Below the pieces are notes generated by a model. The model saw only the letters and a program-made list of their open reading frames with translations. It had not been told where the DNA came from and searched no databases. Shown piece after piece: positions 33,891-42,803 of a DNA stretch of 64,000 nt. Both the position numbers and the translations under genes were made by a program. Within the stretch, counting starts at the first letter, position 1. Each line of letters opens with the position of its first letter. Source of the DNA: JAMLHH01 sp035515235 (GTDB lineage: Bacteria > Bacteroidota > Bacteroidia > Chitinophagales > JADIYW01); assembly GCA_035515235.1 (NCBI GenBank), contig DATJBS010000022.1:1-64000 (forward strand), written 5' to 3'.

Positions 33891-34062
33891 AACGGAGCCG
33901 TTGCAATCAAATTATGAGTCAAAACTGAAGACTTAGTGGTTGTGTTCCTGCAACCCTAGAAGGAAGGATCGTACATATTGTGTTTTTTATTTTAATGCTC
34001 ACTACGTTCCGCTTCAAATAAAAAACAGTTTAAATCAAAAAGATAATTAGCAACGGCTCTAC
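33891..34062 (+). ncRNA. Retron msr-msd non-coding RNA
   Basis: Flanking inverted repeats a1 GAGCCGTTGC (33895-33904) and a2 GCAACGGCTC (34050-34059) are perfectly complementary over 10 bp. Inside, the msr part has a stem AGTC/GACT (33917-33933) and a stem-loop GGTTG/CAACC (33938-33955) extended by TAG/CTA around one bulged T. The msd part is a perfect 12-bp hairpin, TGTTTTTTATTT (33981-33992) with AAATAAAAAACA (34016-34027), and a 23-base loop. Position, order and length fit retron RNAs. The branch guanosine was not fixed. The reverse transcriptase starts 28 bases later. Confidence 0.85.
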
Positions 34063-34089
34063 TTTAAAATATAAATCCTATACAATAAA

Positions 34090-35151
34090 ATGCCTTTAGA
34101 TCATTACAAACCGCATGAAATAAATGCTTTACATCTACTCTCTATAAGGAAGTCGGTGGATTTATGTAAATTATTAGATACCGATTTTTTCAGTATTGAA
34201 GAACAAATTAATCAACCCACATACTATCAATATTATATTCCAAAGAAAAAAGGAGGAAAAAGAGAAATATTAGCACCAGAATTTAACTTAAAACTTATCC
34301 AAAGATGTTTAAATGATTTTTTGCAATCTTATTATTTGTGCATAAAACCAAAAGAAGTATATGGTTTTATAATCCGGCCCGATTACATAGATACGCGATG
34401 CAATATCGTAGAAAATGCAAGAAAACATGTAGGCAAAAAACAAGTATTGAATATTGATCTAAAAGATTTCTTTCCGAGTATTACAGCTAAGCGAGTAAGA
34501 GATTTATTTGTTTCTCCGTATTTTAATTTCAATGAAAACATTGCTATTGCTTTGACCTTGTTGACCACTTATCAAGGCAAACTTCCGACGGGAGCGCCTA
34601 CTTCTCCAGTAATTTCTAATTTCATTTGCATACAATTGGACAGTGATCTGAGGGCGTTTTGCCAAGAAAACAATTTGACTTATACTCGTTATGCAGATGA
34701 TTTGACTTTTTCGTCTGACCTACCAATTTCTAGCGATCAAACACTAGATATCATCAACATAATTAGGAAGAATCACTTTGGAATCAACGATAAAAAGCTC
34801 CGTTTAAAATCACCTAAAAGTCGTCAAATAGTTACAGGCCTAACTGTCAACGAGAAAGTAAATGTAGACAGGAAACTATTGAAAAAAGTTAGAGCGATGC
34901 TTCATGACTTTGGTATTAACGGTTTAGAATTAGCCTCACAACGGCATTTTAAAAACCCCAAAAAGTATCAGGATTATAAAATATTATTTATTTATCGCTT
35001 GCAGGGATATATCAATTTCATCGGTCAAGTCAGAGGAAAATCAGATCCTATTTATATCAAATATAAAACTGTATTCGATAGTTTATTTGAACCAAATGCG
35101 AAAGGGGTTAATAAGTGGAAAAAATATTACGAATTTCCTGAATTGTTCTAA
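34090..35151 (+). CDS. Retron reverse transcriptase
   Basis: A 353-residue RT. Visible motifs are KKKGGKREILAP (RT1, about 52-63), the retron-specific NAxxH of region X (NARKH, 109-113), IDLKDFFPSI (122-131, D123), LPTGAPTSPVISN (165-177), the catalytic YADD (201-204) and the retron-specific VTG of region Y (248-250). It ends with a basic thumb (LLKKVRAMLHDFGI). It would use the msr-msd RNA just upstream to make branched msDNA. Known retrons act in phage defence with an effector. No effector domain is fused to this RT, so one must be encoded separately. Confidence 0.95.
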   Translation: MPLDHYKPHEINALHLLSIRKSVDLCKLLDTDFFSIEEQINQPTYYQYYIPKKKGGKREILAPEFNLKLIQRCLNDFLQSYYLCIKPKEVYGFIIRPDYIDTRCNIVENARKHVGKKQVLNIDLKDFFPSITAKRVRDLFVSPYFNFNENIAIALTLLTTYQGKLPTGAPTSPVISNFICIQLDSDLRAFCQENNLTYTRYADDLTFSSDLPISSDQTLDIINIIRKNHFGINDKKLRLKSPKSRQIVTGLTVNEKVNVDRKLLKKVRAMLHDFGINGLELASQRHFKNPKKYQDYKILFIYRLQGYINFIGQVRGKSDPIYIKYKTVFDSLFEPNAKGVNKWKKYYEFPELF

Positions 35152-35481
35152 ATGACTCAGCTAGAGTAGGAAATGTAAGTTTTATTGTTTTGGAAGAAAA
35201 AGCACTACCTTTTGTGATGCATTAGTATTTGTTTGTATTTTGACAAACAGTTAATAGATGATTTCCTATTGAAACAAAATATTTAAAGAATAATGAATCA
35301 AACTCAATTTCAAGCAGGATATATACTTGACAGCATTTCCGAATCGCTGAAAAATATTGATAAACTAAAAGAGATTAAAGATCTTTTCAAACTATATAAT
35401 AGTCTTAATTTTCAATATTGATTAAATGAAAATGTGCATTTTCATCGATAAAAACCACCAAACTACAAACCCATTTACTAT
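35152..35481. other. Gap after the retron RT
   Basis: About 330 A/T-rich bases between the RT and the next long ORF. Besides the possible 42-codon ORF described separately, no terminator or repeat stands out, so the downstream ORFs may be transcribed with the RT or alone. Confidence 0.4.
35293..35421 (+). CDS. Possible 42-residue protein downstream of the retron
   Basis: The frame reads MNQTQFQAGYILDSISESLK, then NIDKLKEIKDLFKLYNSLNFQY, ending in TGA at 35419-35421. It would be amphipathic and mostly helical. The helical pattern and a start about 140 bases after the RT stop make a small protein plausible, but no homolog is recognised and no ribosome-binding sequence is clear. Confidence 0.35.
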   Translation: MNQTQFQAGYILDSISESLKNIDKLKEIKDLFKLYNSLNFQY

Positions 35482-36249
35482 ATGATAGAATACATCAATA
35501 ATATTATTCCGAGATTGAAACAATTCAGTCAAGACTTGGATAAAATGGAAGTATTTATGGATGTTCCTTGGGTGATGATTGATGAAAACTTAAATCAACA
35601 GAAATATATTTTCAAACGAAATGGCGACTTCATTATGTCGCTCAATGGTCAAGTAACCATTGGTAGGTGGGAATATTTGTCTAAAGCAAAAAGTTTATTA
35701 ATTGATAGAATTCAAGATAAAATATTGCTGAATCAAAACTTTATAGATCCAGCTGTCATGATCTTAAAAAAAGATGGAATTCAAAATGAGAATTTTATTT
35801 TGGCTAATGAAATGATTATTCCAAACTTAAATGTTAATGAGTATCTGAAAAAATTATATTATGAGAAATACAATATTAAAGTTAAAAAAATAATTACAGG
35901 TGAGTTCTTAGAGATTTATTATAACAATAGCTATGCTTTAAACCATCACGATAACAAAGTATTAAAAAATAAGGTATCAATTGATGGAACAACTGTTTCA
36001 GATGGCATTTTAGAATTATACAATTCAGATGTTAGATATATCATTAAAAACAGTATAATAACAGGTGAGCTTATCAAAGAATCTTTCAAAACTAATAAAG
36101 GTGAAATTGTAATTGAACATAGAAGATATGAAAAACCAGACAAAGGAGATGTAGTATTTATGAACAATCAACCTGCTCCTGATGGAAAATATCGACTTAG
36201 TTTTCTAAAATCTATAACGGTTGTTAATAGTCAAATAGTTAAGTTATAA
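35482..36249 (+). CDS. Unknown beta-rich protein near the retron
   Basis: A 255-residue cytoplasmic protein with no signal peptide. The first half contains a motif I associate with hypothetical proteins of Flavobacteria and relatives (WVMIDENLNQQKYIFKRNGD, then GRWEYLSKAKSLLIDR), a lipocalin-like run of strands. The second half (about 140-255) has repeats of strands with ILELYNSDVRYIIKNSIITG. No enzymatic motif was seen. It could belong to the retron locus or stand alone. Confidence 0.6.
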   Translation: MIEYINNIIPRLKQFSQDLDKMEVFMDVPWVMIDENLNQQKYIFKRNGDFIMSLNGQVTIGRWEYLSKAKSLLIDRIQDKILLNQNFIDPAVMILKKDGIQNENFILANEMIIPNLNVNEYLKKLYYEKYNIKVKKIITGEFLEIYYNNSYALNHHDNKVLKNKVSIDGTTVSDGILELYNSDVRYIIKNSIITGELIKESFKTNKGEIVIEHRRYEKPDKGDVVFMNNQPAPDGKYRLSFLKSITVVNSQIVKL

Positions 36250-36771
36250 TTAGACGATAATCTTTAATTAGAATTTATAATAAATATGTGCTTTAATAAT
36301 ATACATAGCTCCGTGAAGCCTTAATGTTTGAAAAAAATAGATAATCACTATCAAAAAGCGACTTAGGGGCGACCTATTTACATCTCAAAAAGATATCAAA
36401 TTGTGCAAATGATGTAGAAATACATTGGAGCGTATGATGATTTCAAAATCAAATAATCTATGCTGTTATTTTTAAATATAAATAAAAGGAATAAATATCT
36501 ATTTGAATGACTATCATGAAAGAGTTCACTCCTATGGAGCTTAAATTTCGCACTTTCAGTGCTAGAGACAAATCGCTCCTTCGGACCTAAAATTACTGTT
36601 GCCACATTAACTCATAAGCACTTGTCCCAACTCTGGATGAGGGATAGAACGGAGTATCACCTGTATCTGCCCCATTATAGGCAGATACAGGAAGACGGAG
36701 AGAAAGCCCGACCCGTAGGGGCATCCCCAAAAAATCAATTATAGTTGAGGAAACATCATTAACTTTGGTTC
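36250..36771. other. Intergenic region with a structured repeat
   Basis: A gene-free stretch of about 520 bases. The left 380 bases show nothing recognisable. The right end carries the GGGATAGA element and TAACTTTG (36760-36767), a match to TAnnTTTG only four bases before the ATG of the J-domain gene. That box is probably too close to serve this gene unless its mRNA is leaderless. Confidence 0.5.
36636..36729 (+). repeat. GGGATAGA...AGCCCG structured repeat, copy 3
   Basis: GGGATAGAACGGAGTATCAC starts the conserved left arm at 36641. GAAGACGGAGAGAAAGCCCG, then ACCC, form the right arm. Between them CTGTATCTGCC (36661-36671) and GGCAGATACAG (36680-36690) make a perfect 11-bp hairpin. The inner hairpin differs in sequence from other copies while the arms are kept. 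Confidence 0.8.
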
Positions 36772-37848
36772 ATGTCACAAGAATTAGTTTTTTCGGAGGA
36801 TCGACCGCTGTCCGAAAAGCAAAAATTATTCAATGAATATTCCAGACAAATTGATGCGCTTCAACAAAAGTTGAATCGAGAAAAAATCAGATTGGATGCC
36901 CTAAAAAATGAATTTCATAAGGATATTTATCAGCTTTTTGCTCAGCTCGCTGAAGAAAGAATAAATTTGGCGTTGCTATTTCATGAAGCTACTTATGACT
37001 TTAAATTTTCAAATAGTCAACTGGAAATATTTGGAGAAGTGATTGTTTACCTTTTTGAACAGGCATTTGACTCTATCGATCCAAGCGATGATCAAGAAGT
37101 CATTTTTCAGCAGTGGAAAGGACAGACTTATTCGAATGCGCAGAGCGAGGATATTTATCAGCTCAAGCAAAAAATCTCTGATCAGTTATTAATCGAACAC
37201 GGTATTTATATCAATATAGATGACTATGCGAATGATTTAGAAGGGTTTACGAAATTTACAAACGAAGTAAAACTTGTGCTGACGGAAAAGGATTTTTCAA
37301 AAAAGAAGCAAAAGAAAAAGTCCAAAAAGGAAGCGAAAGAGGAACAAACCAAAGAAGCTGAAATCGCTCTTCAAAACAGAAGTATTCGAAGTATTTATAT
37401 CTCTTTGGCGAAAGTATTGCATCCTGATATTTCACAAAACAGTATGGATCTAACTGAAAAAGAGGAGCTGATGAAAAGGGTAACTGCGGCATATCAGTTG
37501 AAAGATTTACATACTTTGTTGATGCTAGAACAGGCTTGGGTCAGTGCACAAAACCTCAGAATAGATCAGCTGGAAGATCATCAATTGGAGATTTATCTGC
37601 AATCACTTAAGGAACGAATGAAGTCTTTGGAAAAGGAAATTGAAAATTTATACCGCTCTCCTATCTATGCTGACATTGCTCATTTGATTTCATTGAATGA
37701 GAAAAAAGCTTTGCAAAAAATAAAATCTCAACGTTCTGATATTAAACAGGTTATCCAAAATTTCAAATACAATTTAAATATTTTAAAACAATATTATTCT
37801 AGGAAAGAAATTCAAAATTCTGTGAATCAATTTCATGATTTGATTTAG
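36772..37848 (+). CDS. Protein with C-terminal-half J-domain motif
   Basis: A 358-residue soluble protein. Long coiled-coil-like helices occur at the N-terminus (about 15-50) and C-terminus (about 265-350). Between them a stretch resembles a J domain: SIYISLAKVLHPDISQN with the HPD tripeptide near 222-224, followed by KEELMKRVTAAYQLKDLHTL. Preceding it is a Lys/Glu-rich linker (KKKQKKKSKKEAKEEQ). J domains recruit and stimulate Hsp70 ATPases. The partner is unknown, although the window also encodes an unusual Hsp70-like protein. Confidence 0.7.
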   Translation: MSQELVFSEDRPLSEKQKLFNEYSRQIDALQQKLNREKIRLDALKNEFHKDIYQLFAQLAEERINLALLFHEATYDFKFSNSQLEIFGEVIVYLFEQAFDSIDPSDDQEVIFQQWKGQTYSNAQSEDIYQLKQKISDQLLIEHGIYINIDDYANDLEGFTKFTNEVKLVLTEKDFSKKKQKKKSKKEAKEEQTKEAEIALQNRSIRSIYISLAKVLHPDISQNSMDLTEKEELMKRVTAAYQLKDLHTLLMLEQAWVSAQNLRIDQLEDHQLEIYLQSLKERMKSLEKEIENLYRSPIYADIAHLISLNEKKALQKIKSQRSDIKQVIQNFKYNLNILKQYYSRKEIQNSVNQFHDLI

Positions 37849-37950
37849 AATAGTGGTATTTTAAGTTGAATAATTGAGATTTCGTTTATCCTTTTTGATT
37901 TAAAATAATGTGTACACTATATAATATTATCACATTATAGATTATTTGAT

Positions 37951-37958
37951 TATTTTTG
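37951..37958 (+). promoter_or_regulatory. Candidate -7 box of the T9SS protein gene
   Basis: TATTTTTG fits TAnnTTTG and lies 17 bases before the ATG at 37976. No good TTG is seen at the expected spacing. Confidence 0.4.
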
Positions 37959-37975
37959 CATTTGAAAATTTATCT

Positions 37976-40510
37976 ATGAAACAACTCTTTACAATTCTAT
38001 TCTCTCTTTTTGTATCTAACTATATCATTGCTCAGAATTGGGTGAAGTATGATGTAAGTAATCAAAACATAATTTCTCCAATAGGTAATTGTTATAAACT
38101 GAGTAATGGTCTGATCGATTCTATTGATTTAGATTGTGCCTCTACTATCCAAGCAATGGAGTTTGCCTTAATAAAGAATCCCTCTTTACAGGAATTCGAA
38201 ATGCAAGAAATCCTACAATACTATCCTAATTTAAAAACTATAACGTTTAAATTCAATTCAAACATAGATTCTATATCTATAGAAGAACTTCCTGAGCAAA
38301 TAAAATATTTAAACATCTCCAATATTCTAAATAAATCTGCTTTTATTTCTATCAATGGTAATGGAATTGATTCTATGAGTATCAGTACCAATAGCAGAGA
38401 TTTGTATACCTATCAATTACCCGAAAATTTAAAATCTATATTTATCAATAATGCCTATTTTTCAACAGGTATGAGTTCTGATACTTTAAATGTTAACATG
38501 ACTGAATGGCCAAAAAATTTGGTCACCTTTTTATCAGAAAGAACTTTAGCATATTGTAATGAAACATTACCAGCTAGTCTTCAAAATTTTGGCACGAGAT
38601 ATACTTTAGAAAACTATGTTTTTATCAACCAATTGCTCAATAAAAACAAGAATCTACCTAATTTTAATTTACTAACGCTCTATTCTAATAATGATTATGA
38701 TGAGTTTGATTTGTCATTAATTAACCATATTAAAAGGCTATCTATTGCAATACCTGAAAATCATATTTTGGGAGATGGTTTTTTGGGCGTTACTGATTTC
38801 CCTAAAAATTTAGAATATCTCAAAATAGATAAAATAAACACAGATTTTGAAATTTCTAACTTAATGTCATTAAAAACGCTTCATGTTAATCAACCATTTT
38901 TTAAAATAGAGAACTTACTTTCTACTCTTCCTACCTTAGATACGCTAAGATTATCGAATATAAGTTCAGCTTCTCTTCCTCCATTACCAACTCAGCTAAA
39001 ACATTTGCAACTCTCTCAAATGCCTAATTTAAGCTGTATTCCAAGTTTTCCAAATACGATGAGATCGTTTGAAGGGGATCAATTGGGTAATGTTCAATGT
39101 ATTCCCAATGAAACACCTTGGATAAAATCTACTGAAGAATGGCCTTTATGTACAGATGCAAACAAAGTATGTAATCCGCTCGACCAAATGATGGTTTCAG
39201 GAACAGTATATATCGATGTCAATAATAATAATGTTATTGACCCAGAAGATATTATCGCTAGAGATATTGTAGTTGAAGCTAATGGAGTATATTCTTCTAC
39301 TTTCAAAGATGGTCAATATCATTTAATACTTCATGAACCTGGCACTTATAACTTGGAATTGCATGCAAATTACGACAATGTTTTAAGTATAACTCCTGCC
39401 AATGCTCAAGCCATAGTCAATACAAATCAACCCAATGACACGATAGATTTTCTCATTCAGTTAAAAAATGAAGTTGATGTAGAAATTATAGGAACAAACA
39501 GTGTTGCAAGACCAGGAATGAATACACAGCTTTCAGTTTTTGTTAAAAACAGAAACGTTCTACCTGCACTAAATAGTACCGTTAAAATTTTATATCCATC
39601 CTCTTGGACAGGTATTAATATTTTGCCTTCGGGATATTCCATTTCTAATGACACTATCATTTGGAGCAATATATCTATTTCCAGCTTTGGCTCAGAGAAC
39701 TTTGGTTTAAGCGGAACACTACCTCCTACTGCGACTATTTTAGGAGATGAATATCAATATGAAATGTGGGTTGAAAATGAAGAAGATGTAACTCCTGAAA
39801 ACAATTACTACAGTATCACCGACACTATAATTGGAAGCTATGATCCGAATGACAAAATCGTTAATTATTCCTCTTTAAGCCCTGATTTATCTAATACAGC
39901 AGAACTCATATACACAATTAGATTTCAAAATACTGGTACAGATACAGCTTTTAAAGTTGTTGTAATTGATACCATTGTTGGAAATTTAGACCCTACAAGT
40001 ATTAGAATTATCGGTTCTAGTCACGATTTTGAATGGGATTTTACTGGACAAGGTATCGCCACTTTTGTGTTTGACAATATCTTATTACCAGATAGCAATG
40101 TAAACGAAGCAGCTTCACATGGATTTGTAACACTTGCTGTACGTCCAAATCAAGATTTGGCAGCAGGTGATAGTATTTCTAATAGAGCAGGTATCTATTT
40201 CGACTATAACGAACCTGTCATCACTAATACAGCAAGCACAAAAATTACAACTGTTACTTCTATTTATACTCGTAGTAGTATCCCATTATCCATTTATCCT
40301 AATCCTGCTAAAAATCAAGTACGTGTAGAATGGAATACAACTGAACCAGCAATATTGAGACTTGCTGATATCACTGGAAAAATCATTACAACTAAAAGAT
40401 TGAGCAATGGTTTTACAGAAATCAATGTATCTCAATTACCTAAAGGGATTTACATCATACAACTTGAATCAGGACAAGATATGGCGGTGAGCAAACTCAT
40501 CGTTCAATAA
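37976..40510 (+). CDS. T9SS-secreted protein with LRR-like and DUF7619 domains
   Basis: ATG at 37976 begins a signal peptide (KQLFTILFSLFVSNYIIAQ), so it is preferred over an in-frame start ten codons upstream. The 844-residue protein has an N-terminal leucine-rich-repeat-like region (about 60-390, e.g. LDTLRLSNISSASLPPLPTQ). A single-domain segment with DVNNNNVIDPED follows, then a DUF7619-like domain (GSYDPNDKIVNYSSLSPD ... RAGIYFDYNEPVITN, about 625-755). A C-terminal type IX sorting domain (IYPNPAKNQVRVEW ... KGIYIIQLESG, about 770-844) ends it. It is predicted to be displayed on or released from the cell surface. A strong terminator follows. Confidence 0.88.
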   Translation: MKQLFTILFSLFVSNYIIAQNWVKYDVSNQNIISPIGNCYKLSNGLIDSIDLDCASTIQAMEFALIKNPSLQEFEMQEILQYYPNLKTITFKFNSNIDSISIEELPEQIKYLNISNILNKSAFISINGNGIDSMSISTNSRDLYTYQLPENLKSIFINNAYFSTGMSSDTLNVNMTEWPKNLVTFLSERTLAYCNETLPASLQNFGTRYTLENYVFINQLLNKNKNLPNFNLLTLYSNNDYDEFDLSLINHIKRLSIAIPENHILGDGFLGVTDFPKNLEYLKIDKINTDFEISNLMSLKTLHVNQPFFKIENLLSTLPTLDTLRLSNISSASLPPLPTQLKHLQLSQMPNLSCIPSFPNTMRSFEGDQLGNVQCIPNETPWIKSTEEWPLCTDANKVCNPLDQMMVSGTVYIDVNNNNVIDPEDIIARDIVVEANGVYSSTFKDGQYHLILHEPGTYNLELHANYDNVLSITPANAQAIVNTNQPNDTIDFLIQLKNEVDVEIIGTNSVARPGMNTQLSVFVKNRNVLPALNSTVKILYPSSWTGINILPSGYSISNDTIIWSNISISSFGSENFGLSGTLPPTATILGDEYQYEMWVENEEDVTPENNYYSITDTIIGSYDPNDKIVNYSSLSPDLSNTAELIYTIRFQNTGTDTAFKVVVIDTIVGNLDPTSIRIIGSSHDFEWDFTGQGIATFVFDNILLPDSNVNEAASHGFVTLAVRPNQDLAAGDSISNRAGIYFDYNEPVITNTASTKITTVTSIYTRSSIPLSIYPNPAKNQVRVEWNTTEPAILRLADITGKIITTKRLSNGFTEINVSQLPKGIYIIQLESGQDMAVSKLIVQ

Positions 40511-40536
40511 ATTGAAAATAGATTTCATTCAATACA

Positions 40537-40563
40537 AGAGCAGGTTCTAACAAGACCTGCTCT
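40537..40563 (+). terminator. Terminator after the T9SS protein gene
   Basis: AGAGCAGGT (40537-40545) pairs with ACCTGCTCT (40555-40563) and is followed by a T-rich stretch, 27 bases after the stop. Confidence 0.8.
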
Positions 40564-40661
40564 TTATGTTTTCTTACAACATTTTTAAATAATATTGAAA
40601 GAAAGGATAAGTCTATTTGATGAAAAATAGAAAAATTTAAATTTCTCAAACATAGTTATAG

Positions 40662-40733
40662 TGGCCCCATCAAGAATCGAACTTGAATCTGAAGTTTAGG
40701 AAACTTCCGTTCTATCCATTGAACTATGAGGCC
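40662..40733 (-). tRNA. tRNA-Arg (CCT anticodon)
   Basis: On the minus strand GGCCTCA pairs with TGGGGCC (one T-G pair) in the acceptor stem. The anticodon arm GAAGT-TTCCTAA-ACTTC carries CCT, reading AGG. The D arm is GTTC/GAAC and the T arm TCAAG-TTCGATT-CTTGA. Length is 72 bases with discriminator A; CCA is not encoded. Confidence 0.93.
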
Positions 40734-40802
40734 AAAAAGAATTGATTTGAAATCAATTATAAAATTTCACGAAAAATATTCCTGGGATTTTACAAAATTA
40801 AA

Positions 40803-40836
40803 AAAGTCCTTGATAGCAATACTATTCAAGGACTTT
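40803..40836 (-). terminator. Terminator of the Phe/Tyr operon
   Basis: AAAGTCCTTGA (40803-40813) and TCAAGGACTTT (40826-40836) form a perfect 11-bp stem with A/T-rich flanks on both sides, 23 bases beyond the last gene of the operon. Confidence 0.8.
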
Positions 40837-40858
40837 AAAATCTCTTTTAAGGTGATTT

Positions 40859-41935
40859 TTATTTGTTCATCACTTTCGTTTGATGACGAATAGATTCTTG
40901 GTGAATCGCTTCGAAAAGATCTTTAATAAAATCTTCTGTCAAATGTTTTTGATTTCCTTTTTGAATTCTATCGTGTACGATTTCATCCCATCTTGTAGAT
41001 TGAAGAATAGTGATTTTATTTTGACGTTTGAATTCGCCAATTTTCTCTACTATTTCCATTCTCTCAGCCAAAATATCCATGATATAATTGTCCACTCTAT
41101 CGATTTGATTTCTCAAGTCTTCTAGTTTGAAAGATGCCACTTCTGGATTTGCTTCTCTAATGATTAAATCAGCTACAATTTCACCAAATCTCTCTGGAGT
41201 CACTTGTTGTGAAGCATCACTCCAAGCGCTGTCAGGATCTCTGTGTGATTCTAACATCAAACCGTCAAAATCTAAGTCCAAAGCTTTTTGTGCTACAGAT
41301 GCTAATAAATCTCTATTACCACAAATATGACTTGGGTCGTTAAAAATTGGAAGTGTTGGGTATAGACGTTTTAATTCTACTGGGAATTCCCACATAGGTT
41401 TGTTTCTATATCTAGACTTGTCATATGTAGAGAAACCTCTGTGCAAAGCTCCTATTTTAGTTATTCCTGCTCTATTGATACGCTCCAAAGCACCTATCCA
41501 TAATTGTAAATCTGGGTTGACAGGATTTTTTACAATCACTGGAATATCAACACCTTCTAATGCATCAGCTATCTCTTGTACTGAAAATGGATTAGCAGTA
41601 GTACGTGCTCCTATCCATAAAATATCTACTCCCGCTTTCAAACAATCAAAAACGTGATCTCTCGTTGCAACTTCTACAGCGATAGGTTTTCCAATCTTCT
41701 CTCCTGCTGCTTTCAACCAAGGCAAAGCGATTTTACCTAAGCCTTCGAATGAACCTGGACGAGTTCTTGGTTTCCAAATACCTGCTCTAAGGACATCAAT
41801 TCCTTTATCAGCTAATCTCTCTGCAGTCTCTATAACTTGCTCTTCAGATTCTGCACTACAAGGACCAGAAATAATAATTGGCCTTTTAGCATCTAATCCC
41901 CATGATGAAAGTGGGGCAATGTTTAATTCTCCCAT
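40859..41935 (-). CDS. Bifunctional DAHP synthase / chorismate mutase
   Basis: A 358-residue two-domain enzyme. Residues about 1-260 are a class I-beta DAHP synthase (PIIISGPCSAESEEQVIETA, GIWKPRTRPGSFEG, IGARTTANPFSVQEI, FNDPSHICGNRD), making the first intermediate of the shikimate pathway. Residues about 265-358 are a type II chorismate mutase helix bundle (LRNQIDRVDNYIMDILAERM), making prephenate. Fusion in this order is normal in Bacteroidota. Last gene of the aromatic operon, 19 bases downstream of tyrA. Confidence 0.95.
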   Translation of the reverse strand: MGELNIAPLSSWGLDAKRPIIISGPCSAESEEQVIETAERLADKGIDVLRAGIWKPRTRPGSFEGLGKIALPWLKAAGEKIGKPIAVEVATRDHVFDCLKAGVDILWIGARTTANPFSVQEIADALEGVDIPVIVKNPVNPDLQLWIGALERINRAGITKIGALHRGFSTYDKSRYRNKPMWEFPVELKRLYPTLPIFNDPSHICGNRDLLASVAQKALDLDFDGLMLESHRDPDSAWSDASQQVTPERFGEIVADLIIREANPEVASFKLEDLRNQIDRVDNYIMDILAERMEIVEKIGEFKRQNKITILQSTRWDEIVHDRIQKGNQKHLTEDFIKDLFEAIHQESIRHQTKVMNK

Positions 41936-41954
41936 AAATATTTTTGTTTATTGT

Positions 41955-42803
41955 TTATTGTTTTAAAATTCGTTTTATATCGTTGGCTTCCGCCATAAAA
42001 TTCTTTAAATATCCATAATCACCTTCTTCGATTTTATCTCTAAAAGTGGTCATTTTGTTGATATAAGTATTCAGTACCTCGACAATATTTTCGGCATTTT
42101 GTTCAAAAATTTGTGCCCACATCTCTGGAGAACTTTTAGCTAGTCTCACCGTGGATTCAAAACCTCCACTCGCCATACTCAATATTGCTTTTTCGCTTTT
42201 TTCTTTATCTAATACCGTAGCCCCTAAAACAAAACTCGTGATATGTGAGACGTGAGAGACATAAGCTGCATGTAAATCATGAGCTACAGACTCCATATAC
42301 AACAATCTCATATTGAGTGTATTATACAATTCCTCTATCGTAGAAAGTGCATCTGCATCTGAATCATTTTTATCACAAATAATCGCTACTTTATCATCAA
42401 ATAATCCTGAGAAAGCTGCCGTTGGTCCAGAATACTCTGTTCCAGCCATAGGATGACTTGGTACATATCTTTTTCTTAATGGGTGATCTTTGATGGCTTG
42501 AACGATTTTAGATTTTGTAGAACCCATATCTGTCACTACTGCATCAGGGCGCATATGATCCAATACAAACTTCAATTCATCAATCAGTATATTCACTGGA
42601 ACAGATAAAATAATTACATCTGCTTCTTTGACAGCGACTTCTTTGCTCACCATTTTATCAGCAAGTCCTAATTCCAAAGCCTTAGCAATGTTTTGTGGAG
42701 TACGACCTACACCAATAATTTCACTGGCAAATCCTCTCGATTTTAAATCCAAACCAGCAGAACCACCTATCAAACCTAAACCTAGAATAGCTACTTTTTT
42801 CAT
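41955..42803 (-). CDS. tyrA: Prephenate dehydrogenase
   Basis: A 282-residue NAD(P)-dependent enzyme of tyrosine synthesis. The Rossmann motif is GLGLIGGSAGLDLKS (about 7-21) and the catalytic His is in RYVPSHPMAGTEYSGP. A C-terminal helical dimerisation domain follows (HVSHITSFVLGATV). No regulatory ACT domain is present, so control is probably through transcription. It overlaps the aminotransferase gene by four bases (ATGA). Confidence 0.93.
   Translation of the reverse strand: MKKVAILGLGLIGGSAGLDLKSRGFASEIIGVGRTPQNIAKALELGLADKMVSKEVAVKEADVIILSVPVNILIDELKFVLDHMRPDAVVTDMGSTKSKIVQAIKDHPLRKRYVPSHPMAGTEYSGPTAAFSGLFDDKVAIICDKNDSDADALSTIEELYNTLNMRLLYMESVAHDLHAAYVSHVSHITSFVLGATVLDKEKSEKAILSMASGGFESTVRLAKSSPEMWAQIFEQNAENIVEVLNTYINKMTTFRDKIEEGDYGYLKNFMAEANDIKRILKQ

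Noticed and set aside
36636..36729. Riboswitch
   Set aside because: Copies are found in varied positions, including between convergent genes and beyond 3' ends, so a ligand-sensing leader of one gene class is unlikely.
36559..36744. 61-codon plus-strand ORF
   Set aside because: It coincides with the GGGATAGA structured repeat; the open frame is a by-product of the repeat.
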